From: Fluoribacter gormanii
GTDB lineage: Bacteria > Pseudomonadota > Gammaproteobacteria > Legionellales > Legionellaceae
NCBI RefSeq assembly: GCF_900156395.1
Contig: NZ_FTNL01000012.1
Coordinates: 48,966 to 112,965, forward strand
Direction: 5' to 3'
Length of the DNA: 64,000 bases
Shown piece after piece: positions 9,271 through 18,939 of this stretch. The translations under genes were made by a program, and so were the position numbers. The notes under the pieces are model-generated. The model did no database searches and had not been told where the DNA came from. It saw only the letters and a program-made list of their open reading frames with translations. Numbering within the stretch: position 1 is the stretch's first letter; each line of letters begins with the position of its first letter.

Positions 9271-9803
9271 AAAAAATAGGATGGAAGGTGATTCCAATTA
9301 CTCTTTTTTTGCTGCTTTGTGTTTTTCTGTGGCGTGGTTTATCTCTAAATCCACATGAATTACCTTCCGTTCAGTTGGGAAAGCCATTGCCTCAGTTTAG
9401 CCTGCCTCAATTGCAGGATCCGAATTCCTTTTTTAATTCCAATCAATTACGCGATCAGGTGATTTTATTAAATGTTTGGGCCAGTTGGTGCTCGGCCTGT
9501 ATTGATGAGCAAGTCTTTATGTTGCAACTGGCGCGCCAAGGAATACCAATTTATGGGTTAAATTATAAAGACAAACCAAATGATGCGCTCCGATGGTTAA
9601 AACAATGGGGAAATCCCTATAAACTTATTCTCCAGGACCAAGATGGTAAGGTTGCGATTGATTTAGGAGTTTACGGGGCACCGGAGACTTTTGTGGTGGA
9701 CAAGAAAGGAGTAATTCGGTATCGACATGCAGGAGTGATGACTCAAGAAGTCTGGTTAAAAGAGGTTTCGCCCTTGATAAAGCAATTGGAGCAGATCTCA
9801 TGA
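9267..9803 (+). CDS. ccmG: Thiol:disulphide interchange protein CcmG (DsbE)
   Basis: This membrane-anchored periplasmic thioredoxin keeps apocytochrome or CcmH cysteines reduced. The 178 residues have an N-terminal membrane helix (about 7-22), then LGKPLPQFSLPQL and the active site NVWASWCSAC with Cys75 and Cys78. The motif is WCSAC where many CcmG have WCPTC or WCPSC. The acidic stretch and cis-Pro region (YGAPETFVVD) are present. It overlaps its neighbours by 4 bases. Confidence 0.93.
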   Translation: MKKIGWKVIPITLFLLLCVFLWRGLSLNPHELPSVQLGKPLPQFSLPQLQDPNSFFNSNQLRDQVILLNVWASWCSACIDEQVFMLQLARQGIPIYGLNYKDKPNDALRWLKQWGNPYKLILQDQDGKVAIDLGVYGAPETFVVDKKGVIRYRHAGVMTQEVWLKEVSPLIKQLEQIS

Positions 9804-10216
9804 GAATAGACCACATTTTGTTTGGATTTTTGCTTTTTCTATGTTCATCACTTTGGGCAAATAGCACTTATCCTTTGGATTCAGTTCAAAAAGAAGCTCA
9901 GTTTAATCATCTACTCAAAGATTTACGGTGTCTGGTTTGTCAAAATCAAGACTTGGCTGATTCTAATGCTGAATTAGCCAAAGACTTGCGTGCTCAAGTG
10001 TATCAAATGGTTAAAGAAGGTAAGAGTGATAGTGAAATTACAGATTATCTAACTGCTCGTTATGGCGATTTTATCCTATTCAAACCACCTGTTAAGGCGG
10101 TGACCTTTTTGCTGTGGTTTGGACCCCTTTTATTTTTATTATTAGGATTTGTTATTTTCTGGCGAACTTGTTTTAGAACTCGAGAGAAGAAGTATATTTC
10201 ACTTGAACTAGGATAG
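9800..10216 (+). CDS. ccmH: Cytochrome c maturation thiol oxidoreductase CcmH
   Basis: CcmH presents the apocytochrome thiols to CcmF. The 138 residues start with a signal peptide (about 1-20) and contain the hallmark LRCLVCQNQ with Cys44 and Cys47. A membrane helix follows (LLWFGPLLFLLLGFVIFW) and a short basic tail. This is the short CcmH form, and the TPR part is encoded separately by the next gene. It overlaps ccmG by 4 bases. Confidence 0.94.
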   Translation: MRIDHILFGFLLFLCSSLWANSTYPLDSVQKEAQFNHLLKDLRCLVCQNQDLADSNAELAKDLRAQVYQMVKEGKSDSEITDYLTARYGDFILFKPPVKAVTFLLWFGPLLFLLLGFVIFWRTCFRTREKKYISLELG

Positions 10217-10227
10217 TCAGTCATGGA

Positions 10228-10956
10228 ATGGGATCTCGAACCCAAGTATTATTTAAAATGAGTGAGTTTCTTATGAATGAATGGTGGTTATTGGGATTAT
10301 TAGCAGGTCTAGCAGGGTTGGCTTGTATGTTCATAATTTATCCATTCAGACGTCATTTTCTAGCTGGCGTGTTGCTGGTTCCGGCTATATTTTTGGTTGC
10401 GTTTACTGGATACTTTTATTGGGGTGGTTTTGGTGGATGGCAAGAACACATTCATCAACTTAATTCTCAGGAACAAGCTAAAAAAATGCTGAAATCAGTA
10501 CAAAGTCCGCAAGAGTTAATCGATAAATTACGTGCAAAATTAGATGATACTCCCAAGAGTGCTAAAGGATGGTATCTTTTAGGGCGTTTGTATGGTAGCC
10601 AAAATAGACCGCAAAATGCTGTAGATGCCTTTGCAAAAGCATACCAATTTAATCCAGACGATGAACAATACGCTGTCAATTATGCGCATAGCCTGTGGGT
10701 CTTGAATAATCAGCAATTTACTGAACAAATTACGGAGATATTTAGTCGATTATTAAAAAATAACCCAAATCAGCCAGATGCATTAGCCATGCTTGCGATG
10801 GATGCTTTCGTGAGTCATGCTTATGAGGATGCAATAAGTTATTGGCAACGCTTGTTAAAGCTGGCGCCAGAACAATCAGAAGAAGCGAATGCAATTCGGA
10901 ACGCTATTGCTAAAGCTGAAGAGCATATTAAATTAAGAGATAAAAATCTGGATTAA
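10228..10956 (+). CDS. ccmI: TPR-containing apocytochrome chaperone CcmI
   Basis: CcmI guides apocytochromes to CcmFH. The protein has two N-terminal membrane helices (WWLLGLLAGLAGLACMFIIYPF and a second at FLAGVLLVPAIFLVAFTGYFYWG). A periplasmic domain with TPR repeats follows (SAKGWYLLGRLYGSQNRPQNAVDAFAKAYQFNPDDEQY and the next units). It lies 11 bp after ccmH and closes the operon ahead of a hairpin terminator. The start is uncertain: ATG 10228, 10258 and 10273 are all in frame, and 10273 gives the most typical N-terminus. Confidence 0.87.
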   Translation: MGSRTQVLFKMSEFLMNEWWLLGLLAGLAGLACMFIIYPFRRHFLAGVLLVPAIFLVAFTGYFYWGGFGGWQEHIHQLNSQEQAKKMLKSVQSPQELIDKLRAKLDDTPKSAKGWYLLGRLYGSQNRPQNAVDAFAKAYQFNPDDEQYAVNYAHSLWVLNNQQFTEQITEIFSRLLKNNPNQPDALAMLAMDAFVSHAYEDAISYWQRLLKLAPEQSEEANAIRNAIAKAEEHIKLRDKNLD

Positions 10957-10982
10957 TTGTTGAATCTGATGGGATGAAGCAA

Positions 10983-11002
10983 CGTGCCTGAAATGAGGCA
11001 CG
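10983..11002 (+). terminator. Hairpin terminator after the ccm operon
   Basis: CGTGCCT pairs with AGGCACG across the loop GAAATG, and CTGAATTTTAAG follows. The seven-pair GC-rich stem lies between the convergent ccmI and the unknown gene at 11038. The T-run is weak, so it may act in either direction. Confidence 0.6.
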
Positions 11003-11037
11003 CTGAATTTTAAGAATAGGTCAAGAGAGCAGGGATT

Positions 11038-11631
11038 TCAAAGTGTGCTCATGGATGGTGTATCATGGTAACCTGAATCCTTAGAATTATCCTTATTGGA
11101 AAGGAAAAATCCTCGTTTGAATCCTCCGAAAGTAGGTTTATCATCTTTCTGCTTAGTAGCAGGAGCAACAACCGAAGTTTGCTTTGTTGTAAGATCTTCT
11201 TTAGGAAGAGTATTCGCATCATGATATGCTTGTACAAAGCTTTGATGTTCTTCGTCTGAAATAATAGAATATTTTTGCAATACACCTAAAATGCTATCTA
11301 ATTTACCTTCATTAATGGTTATTGAAAATTGAGCATGATAATGATCATCCTCCATTTCAAAATCATCTTGATGATATAAATAATGATCCGTATCTTCGCG
11401 ATGTACAAAGCGATAAACACCTAACTCGTTTGAGCGCTGCATAAAAAAATTACGGACCTCAGCGCTAGAGCAATTCATTTTAGAGAACAATAGAAGAAAA
11501 AGTAAGCTTAATTCATCTTTTACTGGAGGTAGGCTACTTTGTTGTAGGCTAGGCTTGGGATAAACAGTCAAGGTATCATTATATAAACTTAGATTAACTT
11601 TTTTGCATAAATGGGTAAAAGCCTTAGGCAT
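11038..11631 (-). CDS. Unknown protein behind a perfect PmrA box, candidate effector
   Basis: A 197-residue protein that I do not recognise. The N-terminal half looks folded, with short helices (KDELSLLFLLLFSKMNCSS). The middle is acidic and His-rich (REDTDHYLYHQDDFEMEDDHYH). The C-terminal 60 residues are polar and probably disordered (TTKQTSVVAPATKQKDDKP, KDNSKDSGYHDTPSMSTL). There is no signal peptide or membrane helix. An AGGAG ribosome-binding site sits just before the ATG, and a PmrA-type box lies 64-80 bp upstream. That control, a polar flexible C-terminus and the lack of a Sec signal are typical of Dot/Icm substrates. Function is unknown. Confidence 0.7.
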   Translation of the reverse strand: MPKAFTHLCKKVNLSLYNDTLTVYPKPSLQQSSLPPVKDELSLLFLLLFSKMNCSSAEVRNFFMQRSNELGVYRFVHREDTDHYLYHQDDFEMEDDHYHAQFSITINEGKLDSILGVLQKYSIISDEEHQSFVQAYHDANTLPKEDLTTKQTSVVAPATKQKDDKPTFGGFKRGFFLSNKDNSKDSGYHDTPSMSTL

Positions 11632-11694
11632 GAAAAACTCCTAATTGTTGGATGGTTCTGGTACAAAATTGCTCCAATAGCTTATTGTAAAAAC

Positions 11695-11711
11695 ATTAAG
11701 GTTTTATTAAG
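11695..11711 (-). promoter_or_regulatory. PmrA-type operator, CTTAAT-N5-CTTAAT
   Basis: On the minus strand this reads CTTAAT-AAAAC-CTTAAT, an exact tandem repeat with 11-base periodicity. This is the binding pattern of the response regulator PmrA, which controls many Dot/Icm effector genes in Legionella. A TACAAT that could serve as the -10 lies a few bases downstream. It faces the gene ending at 11038. Confidence 0.75.
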
Positions 11712-11903
11712 AAAAGTTTAAATTTGGCAAGAACCGAATTCATCTACTTATTAAAGTGGGACCTATCTGCATTAAGAAAATAATTACAAAACTGGTTATA
11801 AATCTATAATACTTTCGATACGATAGAGAACACGTTCTATTTGTAATGCAATTAATTTTAAATCTGCTAGTCTATAAGTAGGCATCAGAATTTTAAGGAG
11901 AAA

Positions 11904-12344
11904 ATGATGTATAAGAGGGTATTGTTTGCTACTGACTTTGACGAAGTTGGTATTATAGCAGCGCATAAGGCAAAAAAAATTGCCGATGAGAATGGCGCTG
12001 ATTTGATATTAGTTCATGTCGTAGAGCCCATTCCTGCATATGCTTATCCTGGTTTTGCAGGATTTGCTGAAGTTGAATTATCTATTCGTGAGCAAGCCGA
12101 AAAAGAACTCAATGAACTAGGTGAAAAGTTGGGAGTGGATGCAAAACACCGATTTATTGAATTTGGTTCCACCAAAAATGAAATATTAAGAGTCGCACAG
12201 GAGCGACATATCGATTTGATTGTTACAGGAAGTCATGGAAAGCACGGTCTTTCATTATTATTAGGCTCAACAGCAAACTCTATTTTGCATGGAGCTCAAT
12301 GTGATGTTTTGATTGTCCGCTCTATTCATCCAGAAAAATCATAA
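11904..12344 (+). CDS. Universal stress protein, UspA family
   Basis: A 146-residue cytoplasmic single-domain Usp. The N-terminus KRVLFATDFDE and the C-terminal VTGSHGKHGLSLLLGSTANSIL correspond to the ATP-binding G-2X-G-9X-G(S/T) signature, so it is of the nucleotide-binding type. A strong AAGGAG ribosome-binding site precedes the start (ATGATG, first ATG taken). It stands alone, and the roughly 190 bp on either side of it hold no other gene. The family acts in stress survival; the specific trigger is not visible. Confidence 0.9.
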   Translation: MMYKRVLFATDFDEVGIIAAHKAKKIADENGADLILVHVVEPIPAYAYPGFAGFAEVELSIREQAEKELNELGEKLGVDAKHRFIEFGSTKNEILRVAQERHIDLIVTGSHGKHGLSLLLGSTANSILHGAQCDVLIVRSIHPEKS

Positions 12345-12531
12345 GAATGCATCTCGGGGCAACGAAGCGAAATTAAGAGAATATAAGAAACATTTAAAAC
12401 CTGATTTATGCTTTTGTTTGCTCCTGCGTCTGCATTGATTTCTAAAAGTTTATTTTCAATCGTCTTATTATTTCTCAACTGGGCAGAAAACAAGTATACT
12501 ACTACGTTTCGAGTTACACGATTGAATTATT

Positions 12532-13506
12532 ATGAAATTGTTGCGCGGGATTCAACATTTTTCTGCTTTTGATAAAGGTGTGGTAGCTACTATTGGTAAT
12601 TTTGATGGTGTGCATTTAGGTCATCAAAATCTTATTAGAACTTTAAGAGCTAAAGCAAATGACTTAAAGTTGCCTTTAGTCCTTATTCTATTTGAGCCAC
12701 AGCCCAGAGAATATTTCCAACAGGAGAAAGCACCTGCAAGACTCTCCAGTTTAAGAGAAAAATTAGATGCATTACGCTCATGTCAAATTGATTATATATA
12801 CTGTTTAAAATTTGATAGTGGACTAGCGCATACATCAGCAACTGATTTTGCACGTACTTATTTGTTTTCTACGCTCAATGTGAAATATCTACTCATAGGT
12901 GAGGATTTTCGTTTTGGCAAAAATAGAGAAGGCGATGTGAGCTTGTTGAAGGAACTCAGTTCTGAATATGCCTGCGATGTGAATATTTATTCAAATTTTT
13001 GTATTAACGAAAATCGAATCAGCTCAACTCGAATTAGAACAGCCTTACAGCATGGTGAGCTGAGCACAGCTACCAAATATCTGGGTAGACCTTATAGTAT
13101 TTGTGGGCGTGTATTACATGGAGATGGACGAGGACGTCAGTGGGGAATTCCTACAGCGAATCTGGCTCTTCATCGATCCTCGTTACCTTTACAAGGAGTA
13201 TTTGCAGTTCAGGTTCGAATTGCCTCCAAAATGGTTTATGGTGTGGCTAACGTTGGACGCCGTCCTACGGTAGACGGCAGCAAGAATATTTTGGAAGTTC
13301 ATTTATTCGATTTTGAACAGTCAATATATGGTGAATTATTGCAGGTGTTTTTCTTGCACAAATTGCGTGATGAGGTTAAATTCACTTCGGTGGATGCTTT
13401 AATTGCACAGATTTATGATGATATTGCGGTGGCGAAAGAATTCCTCAAGAATTGTAATGAAATTACCTCTATATCTAAGCTAGGTGTAGATTTGAGTGCA
13501 GGTTGA
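12532..13506 (+). CDS. ribF: Bifunctional riboflavin kinase / FMN adenylyltransferase RibF
   Basis: RibF converts riboflavin to FMN and then FAD. The 324 residues contain the N-terminal nucleotidyltransferase with TIGNFDGVHLGHQNLI and, later, GEDFRFGKNREGD and ISSTRIRTAL. The C-terminal riboflavin kinase domain has GRVLHGDGRGRQWGIPTANLAL and the NVGRRPTVDG strand. Length is normal. It is followed by a long palindrome and then ileS and lspA, the usual ribF-ileS-lspA order of gamma-proteobacteria. Confidence 0.95.
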   Translation: MKLLRGIQHFSAFDKGVVATIGNFDGVHLGHQNLIRTLRAKANDLKLPLVLILFEPQPREYFQQEKAPARLSSLREKLDALRSCQIDYIYCLKFDSGLAHTSATDFARTYLFSTLNVKYLLIGEDFRFGKNREGDVSLLKELSSEYACDVNIYSNFCINENRISSTRIRTALQHGELSTATKYLGRPYSICGRVLHGDGRGRQWGIPTANLALHRSSLPLQGVFAVQVRIASKMVYGVANVGRRPTVDGSKNILEVHLFDFEQSIYGELLQVFFLHKLRDEVKFTSVDALIAQIYDDIAVAKEFLKNCNEITSISKLGVDLSAG

Positions 13507-13560
13507 ATGAAAAACATTTTGGAAGGGCATGGATGCGTGCTTTTCCAAAATGTTTTTCAT
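13507..13560. repeat. Perfect 18-bp inverted repeat between ribF and ileS
   Basis: The arm at 13507-13524, ATGAAAAACATTTTGGAA, is exactly complementary to 13543-13560 across an 18-base spacer. With G-U pairs the spacer can pair further, giving one very long hairpin right after the ribF stop codon. No run of T follows the 3' arm, so it is not a classic terminator on the plus strand. It could block read-through, protect RNA ends, or act as an attenuator in the ileS leader. Confidence 0.75.
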
Positions 13561-13644
13561 ACTGAGATGCACCAAAAACGAGCTATATCCTGATACGGGG
13601 TGAGAAGTCACCAAAAGTTTAACGATTTTGCAGAGCGAACTCTT

Positions 13645-16440
13645 ATGGCAGAATATAAAGATACATTAAATCTTCCTAATACTTCATTTCCGATGAAGGC
13701 AAGCCTGGCTACCCGAGAACCTGAGGTTTTGGCAGATTGGCAGGCAAAAAAAGTATATGAAAAAATTCGTAAAGCCCGATCCGGAAGTAAGCGTTTCATT
13801 CTGCATGATGGCCCTCCTTATGCGAATGGACACTTGCACTGCGGACACGCGTTAAATAAGATTCTTAAAGATATTATCATTAAATCAAAATCACTTAGTG
13901 GATATGACGCACCATTTGTTCCTGGATGGGATTGTCACGGGTTACCCATTGAACTTAATGTAGAAAAAAAAATAGGCCGAGTCGGTGATAAGGTATCCGC
14001 TCGAGAGTTTCGTGCTAAATGCCGTGAGTATGCTGCGAGCCAAATTGATATTCAGCGTGATGAGTTTCAAAGGCTTGGAGTTTTTGGTGATTGGTATAAT
14101 CCCTATATCACTATGGATTTTCGTTATGAAGCCAATATCGTTCGTGCATTGGGTCTAATGATTAAAAATGGTCATTTGCAGCAAGGTTTTAAGCCAGTTC
14201 ATTGGTGTATTGATTGTGGTTCTGCTTTAGCTGAAGCAGAGGTCGACTATGACGATAAAACTTCTCCATCGATTGATGTCGCTTTTTTTGCAGTAAATCC
14301 TGAAGAATTTATTCATTCATTTCAAGTAAATGCAGAAATAAAGCCACTAGGTCTTCCTATTTGGACAACTACTCCATGGACTTTGCCTGCTAATGAAGCG
14401 GTATGTTTGCACCCCGAGATTGATTACTCCTTGGTTGATACTGGTGATGCATATTGGATACTTGCTACTGATTTGGTTGAGTCTGCCATGGCTCGTTATG
14501 GGATGAGTCAATATACAATTTGTGGATCTGCAAAAGGAAAGGTATTTGAACATTTGAAATTGAAACATCCTTTTTATAATCGCTTTGTACCTGTGGTATT
14601 AGGTGAGCACGTAACTACCGAATCCGGAACTGGAAGTGTACATACTGCACCGGCTCATGGGCCAGATGATTATCTGGTTGGTAAAGCGTATAATTTGCCT
14701 TTGATTAATCCAGTTAAAGGAAATGGTTGTTTTGCGGATGATGTTGAACTCTTTGCAGGCCTTTCTGTATTAAAGGCTAATGAGACCATCTTGGGTGTTT
14801 TAGCTGAAAAAGGGGTCCTTTTAGCCAAAGAAAATATTAGACATAGCTACCCTCATTGCTGGCGGCATAAATCACCGATGATTTTTTTGGCTACACCTCA
14901 ATGGTTCATCTCGATGGATAAAAGCCAGCTAAGAGAACATATTGTCAAAGAAATTGATAAAGTAACTTGGGTTCCTGATTGGGGCAAGGCTCGTATTAGC
15001 AATATGGTTGAAAATAGGCCTGATTGGTGTATATCAAGGCAAAGAGCCTGGGGTACTCCCATGCCTTTATTTGTACATAGCACGACGCGTGAATTGCATC
15101 CTAATACACTTGAGCTGATTGAAAAGGTCGCTTTACTTATCGAGAAGTCAGGGATTGATGCCTGGTTCGAAATGGATGTAAAAGAGTTACTTGGGGATGA
15201 TGCTGAATTTTATGAAAAAATTACTGATACCATGGATGTGTGGTTTGACTCAGGCGTAACCCATTTCTGTGTTTTACAACAAAATAATGCATTGGCTTTT
15301 CCTGCAGATATTTATTTTGAGGGCTCAGACCAGCATCGCGGTTGGTTTAACTCCTCGTTAACTACTTCTGTGGCGATGTATGGTGTTGCTCCTTATAAAA
15401 CCGTATTGACTCATGGCTATACGGTTGATGCTGAAGGTAAGAAACTTTCTAAATCGAAAGGAAATTATGTTGCTTTGGATCAATTGGTTAAGCAACACGG
15501 TGCTGATATTTTACGTTTATGGGTAGCCTCTACTGATTACCGGCATGAAGTGAGCATTTCAGATGAAATTATTAAGAGAAATGCAGATGCTTATCGCAGA
15601 ATTCGTAATACGGCTCGCTTTTTGTTAGCTAATTTATTTGATTTTGATCCAGCAAGTGATTGTGTCCAAGATAAGGATCTTTTGGAGTTGGATAAATGGG
15701 CATTAAAGCGAAGTCAGCTCTTGCAAAAGGAAATTATAGAAGCTTATGAAAGCTATCAATTTCATATTATTTACCAGAAGATTCATAATTTCTGTGCAGT
15801 AGATATGGGAAGTTTTTATCTTGATTTGATTAAGGACAGACAATATACCACCGCAAAAGAAAGCAAAGCCCGTCGTTCTTGTCAAACTGCGATGTACCAT
15901 ATCATTAAGGCATTCTCTCTTTGGTTAGCCCCTATATTATCCTTTACGGCTGAGGAGATAGGGCGCTATATACCTGGAAATACCCAGGAGTCAGTCTTTA
16001 CTGAGCTTTGGTATGAGGCTTGGCCAAAGATTGATGATGTAAACATGGCGGATTGGGATGAATTGCATTTAATTCGTGATGAAGTAAATAAAGCTTTGGA
16101 GGAAACACGTCAAAAAGGAGAAATCGGTTCTGCTTTGGCTGCAGAGGTAACTTTATATGCAGACAACAAAGTGTTACCTAAACTGACTCGTTTGGGCGAG
16201 GAATTGCGCTTTTTATTAATTACATCAGCTGCGGCAGTTCATCCCATGAGTTCAGCCCCTGTCGGCTTGTCTGCTACGGCATATGGTGTTTCGATTGCTG
16301 TTTCAGCAAGTACTCATGAAAAGTGTGCTCGTTGTTGGCATAGACGACCCGATGTAGGGCAAAATACTCAACATCCTGAGCTCTGTTTACGTTGTGTTGG
16401 CAATATCAGTGCTCAAGAGGAAATGAGGCAATTTATATGA
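13645..16440 (+). CDS. ileS: Isoleucyl-tRNA synthetase
   Basis: This enzyme charges tRNA-Ile. The 931 residues from ATG 13645 begin [19 protein letters not shown], the standard IleS N-terminus. The in-frame GTG at 13600 would add 15 atypical residues. Visible are [20 protein letters not shown], where the HIGH signature reads HCGH, the editing domain with [12 protein letters not shown] and [16 protein letters not shown], and [11 protein letters not shown]. The KMSKS loop reads [11 protein letters not shown]-terminal zinc finger has Cys pairs (CARCWHR and CLRCVGN). The stop overlaps lspA by 4 bases. Confidence 0.96.
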   Translation: MAEYKDTLNLPNTSFPMKASLATREPEVLADWQAKKVYEKIRKARSGSKRFILHDGPPYANGHLHCGHALNKILKDIIIKSKSLSGYDAPFVPGWDCHGLPIELNVEKKIGRVGDKVSAREFRAKCREYAASQIDIQRDEFQRLGVFGDWYNPYITMDFRYEANIVRALGLMIKNGHLQQGFKPVHWCIDCGSALAEAEVDYDDKTSPSIDVAFFAVNPEEFIHSFQVNAEIKPLGLPIWTTTPWTLPANEAVCLHPEIDYSLVDTGDAYWILATDLVESAMARYGMSQYTICGSAKGKVFEHLKLKHPFYNRFVPVVLGEHVTTESGTGSVHTAPAHGPDDYLVGKAYNLPLINPVKGNGCFADDVELFAGLSVLKANETILGVLAEKGVLLAKENIRHSYPHCWRHKSPMIFLATPQWFISMDKSQLREHIVKEIDKVTWVPDWGKARISNMVENRPDWCISRQRAWGTPMPLFVHSTTRELHPNTLELIEKVALLIEKSGIDAWFEMDVKELLGDDAEFYEKITDTMDVWFDSGVTHFCVLQQNNALAFPADIYFEGSDQHRGWFNSSLTTSVAMYGVAPYKTVLTHGYTVDAEGKKLSKSKGNYVALDQLVKQHGADILRLWVASTDYRHEVSISDEIIKRNADAYRRIRNTARFLLANLFDFDPASDCVQDKDLLELDKWALKRSQLLQKEIIEAYESYQFHIIYQKIHNFCAVDMGSFYLDLIKDRQYTTAKESKARRSCQTAMYHIIKAFSLWLAPILSFTAEEIGRYIPGNTQESVFTELWYEAWPKIDDVNMADWDELHLIRDEVNKALEETRQKGEIGSALAAEVTLYADNKVLPKLTRLGEELRFLLITSAAAVHPMSSAPVGLSATAYGVSIAVSASTHEKCARCWHRRPDVGQNTQHPELCLRCVGNISAQEEMRQFI

Positions 16441-16904
16441 AAAAATGGCCATGGTTTATATTAAGTCTTGTAGTAATTATTTGTGATCAAGCAAGCAAAT
16501 ACTTGGTGAGTGCTTTTTTAACTCCCTATAAACCATTACCTGTTTTTCCAATGTTTAATCTTACCCTGGCTTATAATTCTGGTGCTGCTTTTAGCTTTTT
16601 AAGCGGTGCCGGAGATTGGCACAGATGGTTTTTTGCCGTATTTAGCTTAATAGTGAGTAGTATACTTGCTATCTGGCTATATCGTACTGCGAGTCATGCT
16701 AAGTTACTTTTGGCAGGAATAAGCCTTATTTTAGGTGGGGCTATAGGTAATCTGTTCGATAGAGCGTATCATGGTTATGTAATTGATTTTATAGATGTCT
16801 ATTATAAACACCATCATTTTGCTACTTTTAACATAGCAGACAGTGCGATTTGTATCGGAGCTGGATTTTTCATTTTGGACTTATTGGTTAATAAAAGCAA
16901 TTAA
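16437..16904 (+). CDS. lspA: Lipoprotein signal peptidase LspA
   Basis: LspA cleaves signal peptides of prolipoproteins in the inner membrane. The 155 residues form four membrane helices. The two catalytic aspartates lie in [11 protein letters not shown] and [11 protein letters not shown], and [15 protein letters not shown] is the conserved family box. The ATG at 16437 overlaps the ileS stop (ATGA), and the protein then starts [10 protein letters not shown] as expected. The stop directly abuts the stop of the convergent gene at 16905, with no bases between. Confidence 0.95.
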   Translation: MKKWPWFILSLVVIICDQASKYLVSAFLTPYKPLPVFPMFNLTLAYNSGAAFSFLSGAGDWHRWFFAVFSLIVSSILAIWLYRTASHAKLLLAGISLILGGAIGNLFDRAYHGYVIDFIDVYYKHHHFATFNIADSAICIGAGFFILDLLVNKSN

Positions 16905-18821
16905 TCAGACTCTGAGCGAGCTTATTATTGGTATCTCTTCTATAGGTTCCTCACTTAAAACTTCTTGTGCTTCTTCTTTTAGTTTCTGAAATTGACTTGC
17001 AATTTCTTTATTATGATGCGGTTCATTAGTGATGCCTAATGCCGCTTTCATTTTATTTAAACAATCCTCTGTTGATTTCTCATTTAGAGCATCCTTTAAC
17101 TCGTTAAACATTATATTATAAGAAGATGAAAAAAAGGATAGTAATAAATGGCCTAGCGTATTTTCTTTGGCATGAATAAATTGCGTTACCAATTCAATTA
17201 TATTCATCTTTTGATGATTAAATGCTTTAACCATCTGATTGAGACTTAGTTGGAGTCCCAATACATTAGATTGGGCTCTAGCCACTGAGTGTTCCAAAGT
17301 AGTGATTATTTTTGCTGTTTGCAAGTCAACGGGAAAAGGTTGTGATGTCTGGTTTATTGTATTGCTTGCTTCATTTAGGAATAATCTAAAAGTATCTTCT
17401 ACACGACTACAATCCACGTGTTTCTTCAATACTTCTATTTTTTCATGAATGCTTTTGAGAGATTGAACTATTTTCTTATGTTGTTCCAAACGCTTGTTCA
17501 ATTCCTCAATCTCACTATTTATCTTTGTCAATGCATTCGTTGTTTTATGCTCCAGAACATCGACGAGTTCTTCTCCTAGTAAATCCATATTAATATTTTT
17601 TAATCCTCCTATGCTTTCCAAGTCTTCTTTTATACTGTTTAAAAGTTGAGATGGATTTTCTTTATCCGGAATCATTTTTTGCATTTCAATTCGAGTGTGA
17701 ATTACTAGTAGAGGTTTTATAGCTGTATCACTTTTGCGACGTAACACGTCTATACAAATCGTATTACTTGGTATGCCACCCATAAATTGAGGCAGTCCCC
17801 AACCCCCTGTCCATAATGTTGAGGTAGCCTGTTCTCGATAGGAGCCATGTTGGTATTTAAAATATTCGCGCCATCCAGTTCTCTCATTTTCAGGTATATC
17901 AAGGTCGCTCAGAAGTTGATTGAATCGCTCTTGAGTATCATACTGTTTCCAAAATTGTTCCATTTGGTTATTTTCGCTTTCTGAGGATTGCTTCTTTAAT
18001 AATTGCTGTAATTGAGCAATTCGTTTAAATTGTTCTTGAGGAAAGGTACGTATATTTTGCTGAATTTGCTCTTGTTGCTTTTTTAAGTGATCTAATTGTT
18101 CTTTGAACTGTCGATATAAAATATCTTCTCTAGGAGCCAGTCCTTTTAATGGCTCGATTAGTTGAACCGAAGCTCTATTTTTAATTTCCAAATTACATTT
18201 TAATTCATTAAATTTATCAATCAACTGGGCTTTTATGGTTCCCATTTCATCTTTAAATCTTTTAGGAGTTAAGTATGAGCTTGAAAATTTTTCCTCAAGT
18301 GAAGATATAGAAGTGTAAAGACCCAATAAGGTATCATGATTGGATTGTTCTCCTTGCATGATATCGTATTTTTGAAGCCAACTTTTCATTCCAATTAGTA
18401 TGTTATTAGTTGCTTCTTCATTAAGTGTTAATCCAAACCCTATAGAACCAAATTCATTTACCCACCCATTGCTTAATCCGGATAATAGCATATCAATAGA
18501 TGCGTTTTCTTGATGATCTTTAGGTAAATCTTGTTTTCGTTCGATTGCTAATGCCGCTAAAGCAAAAATTAAAGTCCAACTACGCTTTTTATTACTTTCA
18601 TTGTCAATTTTGGCAGACATACTACCGGTTTTTTCTTTCATTTCTTTGGTAATATGATCCAATTGTTGTGCAAGAGGCAAGCTCTTACATTGATTAATAA
18701 AATCAACAAGTGCTTTTTTTATGCCTTGTTTGTATTTATCAAAAGAAGGATCATTTTTAGTTTTTCCATTATAACTAGAAAGAGTCGCTATTGTTTCATC
18801 TAATATAGCGTCAGACAGCAT
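16905..18821 (-). CDS. Long coiled-coil protein, candidate Dot/Icm effector
   Basis: A 638-residue soluble protein that I cannot place in a family. Heptad-rich stretches occur around 215-290 (KQQEQIQQNIRTFPQEQFKR) and 420-470 (KINSEIEELNKRLEQHKK). A less helical middle holds a GW-rich segment (TSTLWTGGWGLPQFMGG). The last 30 residues are Glu-rich and end in short hydrophobics (EAQEVLSEEPIEEIPIISSL), resembling the E-block translocation signal of Dot/Icm substrates. There is no signal peptide. A PmrA-like box and a TATAAT -10 precede it. Its stop abuts that of lspA. Confidence 0.75.
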   Translation of the reverse strand: MLSDAILDETIATLSSYNGKTKNDPSFDKYKQGIKKALVDFINQCKSLPLAQQLDHITKEMKEKTGSMSAKIDNESNKKRSWTLIFALAALAIERKQDLPKDHQENASIDMLLSGLSNGWVNEFGSIGFGLTLNEEATNNILIGMKSWLQKYDIMQGEQSNHDTLLGLYTSISSLEEKFSSSYLTPKRFKDEMGTIKAQLIDKFNELKCNLEIKNRASVQLIEPLKGLAPREDILYRQFKEQLDHLKKQQEQIQQNIRTFPQEQFKRIAQLQQLLKKQSSESENNQMEQFWKQYDTQERFNQLLSDLDIPENERTGWREYFKYQHGSYREQATSTLWTGGWGLPQFMGGIPSNTICIDVLRRKSDTAIKPLLVIHTRIEMQKMIPDKENPSQLLNSIKEDLESIGGLKNINMDLLGEELVDVLEHKTTNALTKINSEIEELNKRLEQHKKIVQSLKSIHEKIEVLKKHVDCSRVEDTFRLFLNEASNTINQTSQPFPVDLQTAKIITTLEHSVARAQSNVLGLQLSLNQMVKAFNHQKMNIIELVTQFIHAKENTLGHLLLSFFSSSYNIMFNELKDALNEKSTEDCLNKMKAALGITNEPHHNKEIASQFQKLKEEAQEVLSEEPIEEIPIISSLRV

Positions 18822-18853
18822 GGTAGAAAGCCTATAAACACGGTGATTAGCCT

Positions 18854-18887
18854 ATTATAGGCAGGGTAACATTAAGGAAATATTATA
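18854..18887 (-). promoter_or_regulatory. Promoter with imperfect PmrA-type box
   Basis: On the minus strand, TATAAT-ATTTC-CTTAAT (18887 to 18871) matches the YTTAAT-N5-YTTAAT pattern except for one base. A consensus -10, TATAAT, follows at 18859-18854, eleven bases further on. No good -35 is present, as expected for an activator-dependent promoter. It would drive the coiled-coil gene starting at 18821. Confidence 0.45.
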
Positions 18888-18939
18888 TACAGGTATACTT
18901 CTCAAGATTAGATTTTGAATTCATTAACAAAACATAAAA

